A stretch of DNA of 64,000 nt, from positions 1,426,001 to 1,490,000 of the forward strand of contig NW_025408679.1 in the NCBI RefSeq assembly GCF_020360975.1, given 5' to 3'. The first letter of the stretch is position 1; each line of letters begins with the position of its first letter. The translations under genes were made by a program, and so were the position numbers. Positions 42,579 through 53,569 of the stretch are shown here, one piece after another. This stretch comes from Hirsutella rhossiliensis (lineage: Eukaryota; Ascomycota; Sordariomycetes; Hypocreales; Ophiocordycipitaceae). Under the pieces are notes generated by a model that did not search any database, had not been told where the DNA came from, and saw nothing but the letters and a program-made list of their open reading frames with translations.

Positions 42579-43481
42579 CTACTCATCATCGCACCCATCC
42601 GAGCGGCGCCACTGGGCAACCAACCGCTCTTCCACCTCTCTTCCACGGGAGTTCCTCGTGCTGCACACTCCTTTGGCGTTCCTAAAGTGCTTTGGGTCGG
42701 GACAGCAGGCGCCGAGTTCCCCTTCCCGCGTGCAACCGTCACGGTCCCGTGCCTCCCAGAACGCTTTAGACGTCTTCTTGTTACTGAAGTTGAGAGGGTT
42801 CCACCGGCAAACGCCGTCGTGATCGCGGGCCTCCCTGAATCGGGGACAGCATCCTGTGCCGCTGCACACGTCCGATCTCATCAGAGCATTCTCAGTGGCA
42901 TGCATCCCACCAGGGCACCAGCTTTTGTCGACGGCTCCGTTGCATTTCGGCACGCCCTTGAGATGTTCAGGCTCTAGGTTGTCGGGGGCCAGAATGCTGG
43001 CCGTGTTGCCGCATGAAGCCTTCAGTACGCGGCCTTGATCGTCGCGCTCGGCCACAGCGTAGTCGGTGCTGCAGCATCCCCCAGCGTTGACGTAGACCCG
43101 GCCACTGTAGCATCCGACCTCGTCGTTGGGACGGTCACCCGAAGCTGGCGCCTCCATTTCAGCACCGCATCTGCCCGACTGAGGGAAAGCTTCTAGACTG
43201 GCATGAATCCCATTAGAGCATTGGAATTCGAAGGCAGAAACTCCGTTGCACATTGGCACGCCCTCGAAATATCCAGGAGTACCAAGCTTGTCACCGCATT
43301 GGATGTTAGATGCCTGACCTGCACCGTCGATCCCGGCCACAGCGTAGTCAGTGGTACAACATTCTCCAGACGGGGAGATGTAATAGGACTGGTCTATGCC
43401 AGCAATGCATCCGACTTCGCCACGGACACCCGAAGCCAGCAAGGCTAGCGCCGCCGTGAGGAACTGGGTAGTGAAAACCAT
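42579..43481 (-). CDS. Secreted cysteine-rich protein with two repeat modules
   Basis: The start is set at 43481, where a signal peptide begins (MVFTTQFLTAALALLASGVRG, cleavage near residue 21); the frame is open further upstream without a better start. The product is 300 aa with two similar modules. Module 1 has Cys at 25, 41, 42, 62, 78, 88 and 105; module 2 at 124, 136, 137, 157, 180, 189 and 206. Shared motifs are CCxTDYAVA, the GVPxCNG block and GGMHA/NGIHASLEA. Residues 210-300 are Cys/Lys/Arg-rich without a module. No catalytic motif is visible. Small secreted Cys-rich proteins often act in host or microbe interaction or as wall proteins; that role is only inferred. A TATAAATA lies 93 bp upstream (43574-43581, minus strand). 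Confidence 0.8.
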   Translation of the reverse strand: MVFTTQFLTAALALLASGVRGEVGCIAGIDQSYYISPSGECCTTDYAVAGIDGAGQASNIQCGDKLGTPGYFEGVPMCNGVSAFEFQCSNGIHASLEAFPQSGRCGAEMEAPASGDRPNDEVGCYSGRVYVNAGGCCSTDYAVAERDDQGRVLKASCGNTASILAPDNLEPEHLKGVPKCNGAVDKSWCPGGMHATENALMRSDVCSGTGCCPRFREARDHDGVCRWNPLNFSNKKTSKAFWEARDRDGCTREGELGACCPDPKHFRNAKGVCSTRNSRGREVEERLVAQWRRSDGCDDE

Positions 43482-43573
43482 ATTGTTGCTTATAAAGGAC
43501 GTCGGTCGGCAGAGGACGGTGGTGAAGACTCGTGGTAAGAATTGGCCAACTCGTCGCCAGGAGGCAAGACTCT

Positions 43574-43581
43574 TATTTATA
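43574..43581 (-). promoter_or_regulatory. TATA box of the cysteine-rich protein gene
   Basis: On the minus strand this reads TATAAATA, 93 bp before the chosen ATG, a usual spacing for a TATA-driven fungal promoter. It also argues against the frame's upstream methionine at 43874. Confidence 0.5.
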
Positions 43582-46367
43582 GAGGGAGGTTGGCGTCGAA
43601 AGAAGTGCCAGGCAGATGAGACTGATGAGGGAGCGTCTGGACCATGAAGATGAAGACGCGGGTATATATAGAGAACTGGAAGTTTCGATGCCTTCTTCCT
43701 GTAAGCCTGCGAAATCCGCTGGAGTGGAGGCGGGCCAAGAACAGACGATGCTGCATAAACCAGCACTCGCACCGCTTCCGAGTATGGATGATTCCCAAGC
43801 CCGGCTGACTCGTCAAGATACCCCGGCCGGCCATAGGCATACTGGAGGTCATATTGACGAGGGAAAGGTAGCATTGCCTATTGGCCTACGAAACTCAGCC
43901 GGGCACTCTATAAGAGGAGGATTCGATACGTGAGATTACCCAGAGGCGTACGAGCATTGAGGCTTTTTAGTGGCCAAGACGGAATAAACAGTTGGATTCG
44001 CCGATGGCTCTAATACTCCCTAAAGAAGCTTAGCTTTCCGTGGTTGAGCAAGCCAAGGCTTTTCAAAAGAGTTGAGTTATGCGGGGAATGTATGCATGTG
44101 TCAGGACAAGGAGAGGCTTGTAATACGCATTAACACCTCTATCGGGACCCTGCCTTTCCGGATGTAGCGGTATATTTGCCGGCTTGACGGTATGCATATT
44201 TATTAGACCCTTGCTTAGACCAAGGTCAGGCATTCTAGGGATGGTCTGCTAATACGACTGCTCTCGAACGTTATCCTCGGGCATTCATCGTGAGGGCCTC
44301 CTACGTCCAGTAAAGATGCGTAAGAATGGTGATATAAGTTTCGGACCGACCACCAGGCGAGCCGGTTGTCGTCCCGCGGAGTATCGACAGCGGCCTTGCG
44401 GTTCCTGGCCTTCAAGGGCCGGCCTATTAGTAGAATTACTCGAATTCCTCTTAGCTCGGCGCGCACGCCGAGCCGTATTCTTTACCTAAGACTTCGTCTT
44501 CAACAGAATAGACTCAGGATCATATAAAGGATCATCTATGCATTAGAGCATAACTCGCCTCAATTATCGCATTGGGCCGGATGCATTGACTTAACTGTAT
44601 GCTCGACGGCTTTACCCGCCCTCTGCCCCTACTCTGGCTGCTGCTCTTGCGAGCTTCGCCTTGGGCCCCGCTCTCGTCTTCGCTTTCTGTCGATTTGGCA
44701 TTCAGGCTATGTTATATCGTGACGGGGGGAGAGCTCAACACGGCTCGCCTTGTCCACAGTACTGTACAGGAGTCAGCTGTATAAGCCTTGAGGGCCATAG
44801 TATCGTCTTCTAGGTCTCGCTCTACTTTACAAAATCCTGGCACTACGGAAACTAAACTTCCCGCAGATGGGGGTTGTGGTGGAGAAGAACGTGAAGCTCA
44901 ACTACCAGAAGATGACGATGAAGACTGTAGACTAGAGAGGTTACAGGCCGGAGACCGACTTTTCCATCGATTCGATCGCTCTCTACACAGAGCGCCGAGC
45001 GTGAGGAGAGTCGTGTCGATGAACAAGACGCAAAGCAAAAGGATTGTAGCGTCGTCCTGTCCAGCCCAGACTCTAGGGAACCACATGTCGTACAGATCAT
45101 GAAGGAAGAATACACTTCTTCTCGTCACCGAGACGGGAATCATCGTGACCATCATTGTTGTAGATATCATATCGGCTCCACACAACGGCATCGCTGCCGT
45201 GACGCAACCCTTGGCAGTAGCATTGTCAAACTTTGCCAACCCTTCGTCCTGGGCCTATGGACTGCTCTGGACCACGCTGCCAACATTCACAATGAAACTT
45301 TCAAGGGAATGTGGAGCACTGCCGTAGCTGCAACAGCACATCGCCAACCATACGTCAACCTTTGTACACCGCAAGCCACCAACGGACCATTTTGTTGAAC
45401 TATATATAGGTCCTGCCGAAAAATTGGCGAAATCCGGACGAACTTGGCACGCATAACCCAGCGTCTGAATTAGGGTATTGAGGGACAAGATCACCTGGCG
45501 GCGATCTTATTCTCTCGTCTTGGCCACTCATATTGCTCATTTTTAGCATGTCGTCAATTTCGGCTATCGAAGAGCATCCAATTTTCGGAGTGTCCCGCTG
45601 CCAAGTCTGCCCAGAAGTGGTGAGTTTTTACGCATCTCTCTTTCTATGGATGATTTAAGGCGCTTAGAAATAGGCATGGTCTGGTTGGCGCGGCCTTCAA
45701 GTCGAATCTGGTGACATTATAGGGTTAGTGCCATTAACATGCCGTCTATATCGACGGCTCTCTACGACCTACCTCGGATGCCTTTGTCCTCACACGAGCG
45801 AGCTCAAGCGCAGAAGCGTCACTGCCGTCACGAGTCTGCGGCCGGCCATCGAGCTTGCGAGTGCGATTCATGCCTACAGTTTAGCATCGCCAGCTTGGAT
45901 GTCAGCCGGGTAGTCCTTTTCCCGTTCAATACCAGGGACGACAATATGGACGCTGTGGGACAGTGTGTCCATCAGCCAAGTGAGGCAAAATTGGACCCCT
46001 CGACCTGGCCAGTTTAACCGGACCCCTTGCTTGACTCTGTCTGCTTTTCTTGATGGCTTAATGTTGCTTGGATGGTACTATAAGATATAATATGCCTAGA
46101 CTACTAGATTTCCTTATAAAATTGGTCGGAAATAGATATTAGGAACTCTCAACAGAGGAAAGGGGCCATACATAGGTGAAAACAGCAAATGCATGTCTTG
46201 GCCTATCTTGTAAGACATGCGAGGGGCTAATATAGGCTTGGGTTATTACTACCCAGCTAAAACGAGGCATTATTAAAATGTCCCTATATATAAGCCATGC
46301 CCTTTATACGTCTTGCTGCTAGGAAAATCATTCAGGGGTTAGTTTCTTAGTCTGACAAGAACTCATG
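43582..46367. other. 2.8-kb gene-poor, relic-like stretch
   Basis: No complete gene. A minus frame at 44898-45239 has one strong hydrophobic segment (ATILLLCVLFIDTTLLTLGA) in a protein-like context. With frame changes it may be a decayed membrane protein, but I cannot name it. Composition becomes more AT-rich toward 46,000-46,350, possibly a weakly RIPped repeat. Confidence 0.4.
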
Positions 46368-46562
46368 GGCCTTGGTTAACAAGCGCACTGCTTACGCTAA
46401 CAGGCGCACAAAGGGTGGAGAGCTGTGGCGCACACGCCTAAAGGGAAGGTCATCAGGATTATCTAGATACGTAGTAGGTACAGCACAGTACTGTATTTAC
46501 AGCCACATCTCTCCACTTTTGTGAGCCTGTTAGCGTAAGCAGTGCGCTTGTTAGCCATGGCC
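46368..46562. mobile_element. MITE-like palindromic element, 195 bp
   Basis: Terminal inverted repeats of about 62 bp (46368-46429 and 46500-46562) differ at only a few positions and share the exact block AACAAGCGCACTGCTTACGC. The unpaired middle is about 70 bp. There is no coding capacity. This is the form of a non-autonomous DNA transposon. I see no clear target duplication next to the ends, so the family is not assigned. Confidence 0.7.
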
Positions 46563-48125
46563 AAGTAATACATGTACGGATACGAAAACGTACTCCGTAA
46601 TTCTTGTAGGTCTTACATATTGACTGCAGGCCTTGGCGCCTTTAGCCGCCTCAGTCACTATAATCCTCCCACCTTTAGGCGGCGCACCCTTTAGTGTTGA
46701 GCCCACAGGTTATCCCTACACGTTGGTCGGCACATCTGGCGGCGGATTGTTTGGTGGGGGCCCCCACTGCCCTAAACCGCCAAGACGGTAATTACCGATG
46801 TCGGGAATCATCCGCTTGACGAGGCAAAAGTGGAACGCTCCAACCGATGCATTCATTGGTGCGGAATATATCCTCCTCTTGCCGACAGCTACCCTACAGC
46901 ATCTCCCTTTTTCAATCCTCACGGTATGGTGCTTTCCAGCCATTCGCTCTCCTCCATGTGGACCTACAACGTATGGCCCGAACAGACGGTCCCCCGATTG
47001 GGCGGGAAGAAGTCTGCCGCCGCGCAACGGGAATACTTGAGCCTAAAGTAGGGATTTGACCACCACTTGTGAAGTGATGTTCCACGCCTTGTCCGAATAT
47101 CCGAGTGATGATGCATCGTTCACCATCGCGTTGTCGGCACCTCTTAGCTTCCTTCCGGCTGCGACTGATCAGGCGATCCCCCGATGGAGAATGGTTGTCA
47201 TCTTCACCGTCGCCACCATCATCCATCCAGCCAGACTGTCGGGAGTCGCGGCCTCGCTTGCGTGTACACTGGGTGGTGGTGGCAGAAGGCTGCTTGGCTG
47301 AGCCCGCGTGACCAGGTGCGAAGAAATCTACGCTACCGTTAGCGATTATATGTCCCTAGGGCACAGGTTCACGTACAGGCGGAAACAAGAGGGCGTTGAG
47401 CGCCAGTTGGAGTGCATGTTCCTCGTCTAAAACGCTTCGATCGTCTCGGCCAAGCAGATTCGTTTTCTTCACTCGTCCATGGGCATACCATCATCAGCTG
47501 GCGCGGTAAGGGCGGGCCTGACCTCGGAAAATTTGGGTACGGCGGCCAACTCGCCGGCCGGGCGGTCCTGTTAATAGTCGCAGAGGTTGCGCACGAGTTG
47601 CAACAGCTGCCTCGGTCGGATGAAGACATGGGTAGATGACGAAGGGTTGGTCTACCGTTCTGTAGGTACGTACAGAGCAGACCGGTAGAAGTGGGCGGGG
47701 GCCCCACCAAATCGGCCGCGGAAACTGTCAGGCCCGGCGGGAGCAAGGATCAAGTCAGATCCGCACTGCGTAAGAGGTCATGTGATCAAGTTACTGACTA
47801 AGCGGCATTCGGTTGGTATGTCTTGTCGCCGGCTGCCTTGTTCGTGCTATCGAGGTGGGAATGACACAGAGACATGTCGAGCCGGGTGACGAGCGTCCAC
47901 AAGGCCTCGGCGATGCGTGGAAAGAGGCACCGGGAAAGGTAGGACCATGGAATTTGTACTCTGAACATGCTCCGGAGTAGTCGTCATGTAAATACTGGAC
48001 TTGGCAAATATTAACTAACACCGTTGAGAATGCGACTAATATCGGGGCCTATACTAGCGAGGAAGCGAAATAGCGGAAGAGTATATAGTACCATTTATTT
48101 AGAGCCTATACATACAAGATGAAAT
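46563..48125. other. 1.6-kb stretch without a convincing gene
   Basis: Several short overlapping frames on both strands (for example near 46,800-47,060 and 47,370-47,750), none with a domain I know. The part upstream of the tRNA holds a few AT-rich patches and nothing else that I recognise. Confidence 0.4.
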
Positions 48126-48240
48126 GGTACTTTGGCCGAGTGGTCTAAGGCGCCGTGTTCAGGTGGCAGGAGTGGGTAACACCCACTTCGCATCTTTCGC
48201 GGTCTAGTAATAGGCGAGGGTTCGAATCCCTCAGGTATCA
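48126..48240 (+). tRNA. tRNA-Leu (anticodon CAG) with a 33-nt intron
   Basis: Acceptor stem GGTACTT/AGGTATC with discriminator A, D arm GCC/GGC, anticodon stem CCGTG/CGCGG, loop TTCAGGT with anticodon CAG, long variable arm, T arm GAGGG-TTCGAAT-CCCTC. The 33-nt intron follows the base 3' of the anticodon and can form a GTGGG/CCCAC hairpin. T-rich sequence (TTCTTTTTG) follows. The body matches the tRNA-Leu at 14994-15115, while intron and acceptor stem differ. Confidence 0.93.
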
Positions 48241-49127
48241 TTCTTTTTGTCGACATGACATAGACACTATCACTTTTGCTTCCCGGCCCCTTGTAGAGCA
48301 GTATCCGTACGAAGTGCGCATATATTTAGAACCTTCAATAATTATACGCGGTTTGGCCGTTTATTGATGCTTTTGAGTATAATTTCCATCTTAAATAGAC
48401 AACAACCTCTTGTGTTTGTTTCCTATAGACCAATTCGCTTGCAGTTGGCCCTGACCTTGATAACTCGCAGAACCATGAGGCCGTGTCTCTCTAACCTGAC
48501 TGAGTTATCCCGGAGGAAATGGTACTTTTGTTGTACGTCTGTTAATTGTGCTTTCGAAGCGGCGATGCGATCTTGGCATTGGCTTCTGCCACGCCAAGAT
48601 CACAAAGACGGTTTCGCGACCAGGAGCAACCGACGGCGAGGTGCTTCTTGAATGCCGCGAACCGGCAGATTTTGAATTTTGTTCGACTTGTGTATCGAGA
48701 TGGATCCCGAGTATTTAGTGCCCATGTTATTTTGAAGAAGAATCTGCTGGTGGCGAGGATGCTGTATTCCGCACCGACCAAGCTGCCCTTTCTGGTGCGT
48801 GTTTGGGTATCTAGGGTCCCAAGCCGGAGCAGCCATGGCTTTTGCTGCGTTAACCATAACTCCCAAAGTTTTTGTTGCAGTGTTTGCAGCGCGCCATATG
48901 GTTGGTGGCTTGTGAATGAAACCCATGAAATATTCACTGCGGTTTTTGCAGCGCACGAGGCGGTGATTCAATTAGATTGTCAAGATTGTCAAGATGGTGG
49001 CGGCCCAGGTGCTGGCTGTCTTGCCTGAGTTCCAGGCCGAGTGCGGCGGCAGGTTCTCGCGTCCATCGGACAACAAGACTTGCCGACATTTCCACATCGG
49101 CTTCGTCTACTTCATCCTTTTGGGGCC
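48241..49127. other. Stretch with no supported gene
   Basis: Overlapping frames on both strands (for example + 48546-49028 and - 48600-48971) with no domain and no splice support. Possibly relic sequence between the tRNA and the minisatellite. Confidence 0.4.
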
Positions 49128-49945
49128 TCCGAAAAGTGCGCCGCCTCGACCGTAAGTCGTATGTCGCGACCGTCATCACCTCCGACAAGTGCGCCATCTC
49201 GATTATAAGTCGCGTTTGGCGACTGTCATCACCTCCGACATATCGGTGTCGTCTATAGGATAGCTCGTTCCCGTGGCCTCAGACAGGAGCGCCGTCTCGA
49301 CCGTAAGTCGTATGTCGCGACCGTCATCACCTCCGATAAGTGCGCCATCTCGATTATAAGTCGCGTTTGGCGACCGTCATCACCTCCGATATATCGGTGT
49401 CGTCTATAGGATAGCTCGTTCCCGTGGCCTTAGATAGGAGCGCCGTCTCGACCGTAAGTCCTATATCGTAACCGTCATCACCTCCGATAAGTGCGCTATC
49501 TCGATTATAAGTCGCGTTTAGCGACCGTTATCACCTCCGATATATCGGTGTCGTCTATAGGATAGCTCGTTCCCGTGGCCTTAGATAGGAGCGCCGTCTC
49601 GACCGTAAGTCGTATATCGCGACCGTCATCACCTCCGATAAGTGCGCCATCTCGATTATGAGTCGCGTTTGGCGACCGTCATCACCTCCGACATATCGGT
49701 GTCGTCTATAGGATAGCTCGTTCCCGTGGCCTTAGACAGGAGCGCCGTCTCGACCGTAAGTCCTATATCGTGACCGTCATCACCTCCGATAAGTGCGCCA
49801 TCTCGATTATGAGTCGCGTTTAGCGACCGTCATCACCTCCGACATATCGGTGTCGTCTATAGGATAGCTCGTTCCCGTGGCCTCAGACAGGAGCGTCGTC
49901 TCGACCATGAGTCATTGGTGGCGACCGTCGTCGCCTCCGCACCCT
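49128..49945 (+). repeat. 151-bp minisatellite, about 5.3 copies
   Basis: The phrase GCCGTCTCGACCGTAAGTC recurs at 49140 (variant), 49291, 49442, 49593, 49744 and 49895 (variant), exactly 151 bp apart each time. Each unit holds two related sub-blocks of about 52 bp, each with the core CGACCGTCATCACCTCCGA, plus a spacer that includes ATCGGTGTCGTCTATAGGAT. Since 151 is not a multiple of three, it is not a coding repeat. Middle copies carry C-to-T and G-to-A changes (for example GTCGTATGTCG to CCTATATCGTA), as after mild RIP. The outermost copies are the most diverged. Confidence 0.95.
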
Positions 49946-51583
49946 GCCCCCTTCCATCATCCGGCACAACCGGGAAGACGAACGACGGTGCGAGACGAGG
50001 AAGTCAACAGGCGGCGGCGGATGCTGCTGCTGTTACGCCCCTCTCTCCCTTGTCGGCATCCCTTCCCACGGCCGGGGTGGTTCGTCTTCTCCTCGACTTC
50101 CTCACCCTTGACGATGCCAGGACCAATATCGAGTGGCCAGTTCCGCATCAGCTCCAAGGAAACAAGCCCCTTGAGACGTTCCTCGAGTGAGGGCGCGGCG
50201 CGGAGGTCCGTATAAATGCTCCGTTGCAGTCGCTTGAGGCCTTGTCGACACCGAGGCGCCGCCGTGCGTGTATGTGTGTGGCGTCGGGGCTGGCAAGTTT
50301 GATATCCTTGGACGTCGGCGCGGCCATTCATAGCTGTAGGGTCTGTATCGCTGAGCTGTATATCAGCAGCAGGATCGGGACCGGTCAAGCCCCAGTGCCC
50401 TCTCTGAATAGAGCGAGGGCGTGTCGTCGCGAGTTTGCCTTCATCCGTTGTCGAGGCAGCCGACGAAACTCGCTCAAGATTGGGGGGAGACACGCCCGAA
50501 ACCTCCCACCCGCTCCTTCGGGCGTCGATGGTGTTCCCGAAAGCGGCGGTGGGGAGCCCGTAGATGCGGGCTGGCGAAGACAGCCGGGATTGGGAAGGGC
50601 GGCGACAACAGGGCGTGGCGATGGGATTCGCATACCGGAAACCCAATGCAGCCTCTGTCGCCAGTAAAGGAAACCGACCTTTTGATATGTTTGGCCGGTC
50701 CCATATCCCCTCTCCTCCCGACTGGACCTTGATGTGAAGAAGGTAAGGAGCAAAAAAAAATCGGCAAGTCTGGCGGGAGGGAGCTGGCTCTTTATACCCG
50801 CCGTCGGTCAACAGAATCACGTCGTCTAGACCAGGGCGTTGCTCCGAGCTACCCAGCCTGTCCGAGTTCCAGCGCAGTTCCAAAGGACGAGAGCACGACG
50901 AGGACAATGGCGGGAGCGAGGGCCACTTGCTGGCCAGTCCTTGAATCACGATCAGTGCCACGGCTTCGCCATTGTGGCCTTGGCTAAACAAAGCGGGTTC
51001 AGAAGACAGACTGCAGGACAGGATATCCTTGAATCAGTGCACGATCCAGATGTGACCTGCTCAGGGACGATGCGGGCGGCTACACGTGGACAGCACGAGG
51101 TCATCCATGACGGGACAAAACAGAAAGCGGTGCGGCGTCAGAAAGGGGCGTGGACATGAGTGGACGGGGCTCAACACAATGGCCTGCCACAGGAAGAGGA
51201 GCGAACCGACGCCGAGCAAGTGACGAACCAGGCCTGTCGTCGTTCCCGCTCTGCCGTGAGACAAGTTCGGTAGTCGGTCAGCCAGCCCCAGACAACATAC
51301 CTTGGAAGCAAAATAGAAACCATGACCCAGGGATGCGACACACATCGGAGGAGCACAGCCGCCCTCCTCGGTCCCGACAAAGACGAGCAAAGACGGCGTC
51401 ACATTGACCCCTGGGGGACCCACGCACAACACCAAGTCGTGTCCGAAGCGAAGAAATAACCATCATCCAGGTATCCTCCCACCTATATGCAAAGTCCATC
51501 GAGGATAGGATACAAGAATGCGAGAGAAAAACAGCCAACTCCGGTGAGATGCATACGCCCTGCTTCCAACCTACCGTCTCCTT
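49946..51583. other. Region without a convincing gene
   Basis: The + frame 49915-50190 ends with a plausible helical stretch (GVVRLLLDFLTLDDARTNIE) and could be a terminal exon. The 344-codon minus frame at 49957-50991 overlaps it and looks like a shadow. No domain is recognised in the rest. Confidence 0.35.
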
Positions 51584-53569
51584 TCACAGCTCATCCCGGT
51601 TTACGTCTGGAAACTCAATCTTCCACTGCCGCGGGCTCACGGGCAGGCCGACCCAAAATTGCCACAGGCGCACCGTCTCTGTCGAGATGATGTGCCAGCT
51701 GTGGACAGGTTAGCACAGTGCCATCACCTTTGGTCACCGAGTCACATGGCGCGAAAGAGCAGAGCACTTACAAGGTCTTGGGTGCCCGCAGCCAGCCGTT
51801 GACGACGATCTTGACGGCCACGCGGAGCCGCTCAATCTCGTGCACGACCCGGTCGCCAAACGAGTCGCTCTTGGGACCCCGCAGCCGCAGCGCAATAAAC
51901 TCGCGCACCGCCTCGTCCTCCTCGTCCTCCAGGTATTCGGATTTTCCCTTCCCTTCCCTCTCTTCCCTCGCGGGCTTCTCTTCCCTCTCAGACTTGACGC
52001 TGTGGGCTGCCTTGTCTGGTTTCGCGACCGTGTCAGGGCCGGGCGACGTAGCAACGGCCGGCGAGACTCCCCCATCTCGCTCCGCCACCATCTGTCTAAA
52101 CTTGCCAACCGCCCTGAGCGACTCGCTGAGGCGGGCATACGTGTTGAAGAGGGCGACGAGCTCGGTGCGCTTGAGGACGGGGATCTCGCCGCTGTTGTTC
52201 TCAAACTCAAACAGGACCTTGAGGGCCGTGCCGTAGCCGTTGGTCTGGATCTTGCCCCAGAGGCGGCACTTGTCGCAGCCGACGCAGTCCATGAGGCGGC
52301 TGACGTTGCGGAAGCGGTTGCGAAAGTCCTCCTTGAGAGATGGGCCCTCGCCGTTGACAAACATGAGGCTCTCGTCAAAGATTTGCGGCACGCCGCCGGC
52401 CTGCTGCGTCACCTCGAGCACCTTGGCCCGCGTGGCCTCGTCCTCGGACGGGTCGCCCGTGCAGAAGGTGTACTGCGGCCTGCGGATGTGGGGCCCGAGC
52501 TTGACCACGGCCCGGGTAACGAGGGCGTAGTTGAAGTAGAGGTTGCTGATGCGCTCCGGGTGGCCGTGCAGCCGTTCGAGGTAGCACGAGAGGTTGGGCT
52601 GCCACTCGCCCGTCATCTGGTCGAGGAAGCTCCAGCACAGGTGGGCGCTAATGCTGGCGTGCATGCCCGACACGACCCTGTAGAAGACGCGCTTCTCGAG
52701 GCACTCGTCCTCGACCTCGTAGCCTGTGTGCGCGACAAAGGGCACGTTGGGGCGCTGCAGGCGCTTGGCCTCGAGCTGTGCCTGTCGACCGGCGGCGTCC
52801 AGGACATGCTTGAAGTCCTGGGCAGCGGGGCCGGGGGCCCGTGGGGAGATTCCGAGGTTGGCCGAGTGCGGGAACGAGTTGCGCTGGAAGCAGTTTTCGC
52901 GGTAGATGGCGTCCCAGATCTGCTTGGAGCTCTCGCCGCCGTAGCCGGTGAAGCGCTCGGGGTTGCGCAAGAGGCTGACGTAGTCGCCCTTTGAGGCGGC
53001 GCTCTCGTCCTCGGGCACGCAGTAGTCGCGATCGTCGCATTCATCGTCGTACTCGACGACGCAGCTCTCGCCCACCCCTTCGCCGAGCTCGCCCTTGAGC
53101 GGGCGGTCCGGGTGTTGCCGCCGTTCCTTCTTGCCGGGGTGGCGGGCGCGAGGCCCCTCGAGCTTGCTAAGCTCGCTGGCGCGCCAGACCTCGGGGATGT
53201 CCTCTTCGTTGTCGAGCGTCTCCACGGCGCATCCTATGTTGCCGCACATGCCGTTCTCGTCGTTCCAGAAGGGACATCGCTTGTGGAAGAGGTTGAGGCG
53301 GTAGTGGGAGAAGAAGTCGGTCGAGGAGACGAGGTTGTCGAGGGCGGGCTTGACCTGGCCATTGAGCTTTTCGAGCGTGGCATACGAGGCGCAGGCGTCG
53401 TTGACAATGGATTTGGGGGAGATCTGGAGCTGCGTCAGCCGAGGGCAAGGAGGGGTTTCAGGGGCAAAGCGCATCGTACCGCGCAGTCGGCCTGGGGCGT
53501 GGAGCAGCCCGAGGGCGCTGCCCAGAGAGCAAAGACGGAGAGATAGAACAGCCTGCTGGCCGACTTCAT
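51584..53569 (-). CDS. ERO1: Endoplasmic reticulum thiol oxidase ERO1
   Basis: FAD-dependent oxidase that re-oxidises protein disulfide isomerase in the ER lumen. Three exons, 53480-53569, 51772-53429 and 51584-51698, give 620 aa. Exon 1 supplies a signal peptide (MKSASRLFYLSVFALWAAPS); intron 1 is 50 nt and intron 2 is 73 nt with GTAAGT and CTAAC. The shuttle cysteines are in NDENGMCGNIGC (Cys92/97), and the catalytic C-x2-C-x2-C is CVGCDKC (about Cys412, 415, 418). The FAD-binding region includes KQIWDAIYRENC and the SGMHASISAHLC block. The spliced last exon adds FWHIISTETVRLWQFWVGLP, conserved in fungal ERO1, and ends RDEL. Without splicing the frame stops early at 51768. The long Lys/Glu-rich linker near residues 520-550 is variable in the family. 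Confidence 0.94.

Noticed and set aside
44898..45239. Membrane protein gene on the minus strand
   Set aside because: One hydrophobic segment in a 113-codon frame with no start context, domain or joinable exon; left as possible relic.
49128..49945. CRISPR-like array
   Set aside because: Units are 151 bp and similar along their whole length, with no unique spacers, in a eukaryotic nuclear setting.
49957..50991. Minus-strand 344-codon frame
   Set aside because: Low-complexity composition, overlaps other frames, no domain and no splice support.
51840..52994. Plus-strand open frame of 384 codons over ERO1
   Set aside because: Shadow of ERO1, whose catalytic motifs lie on the minus strand.
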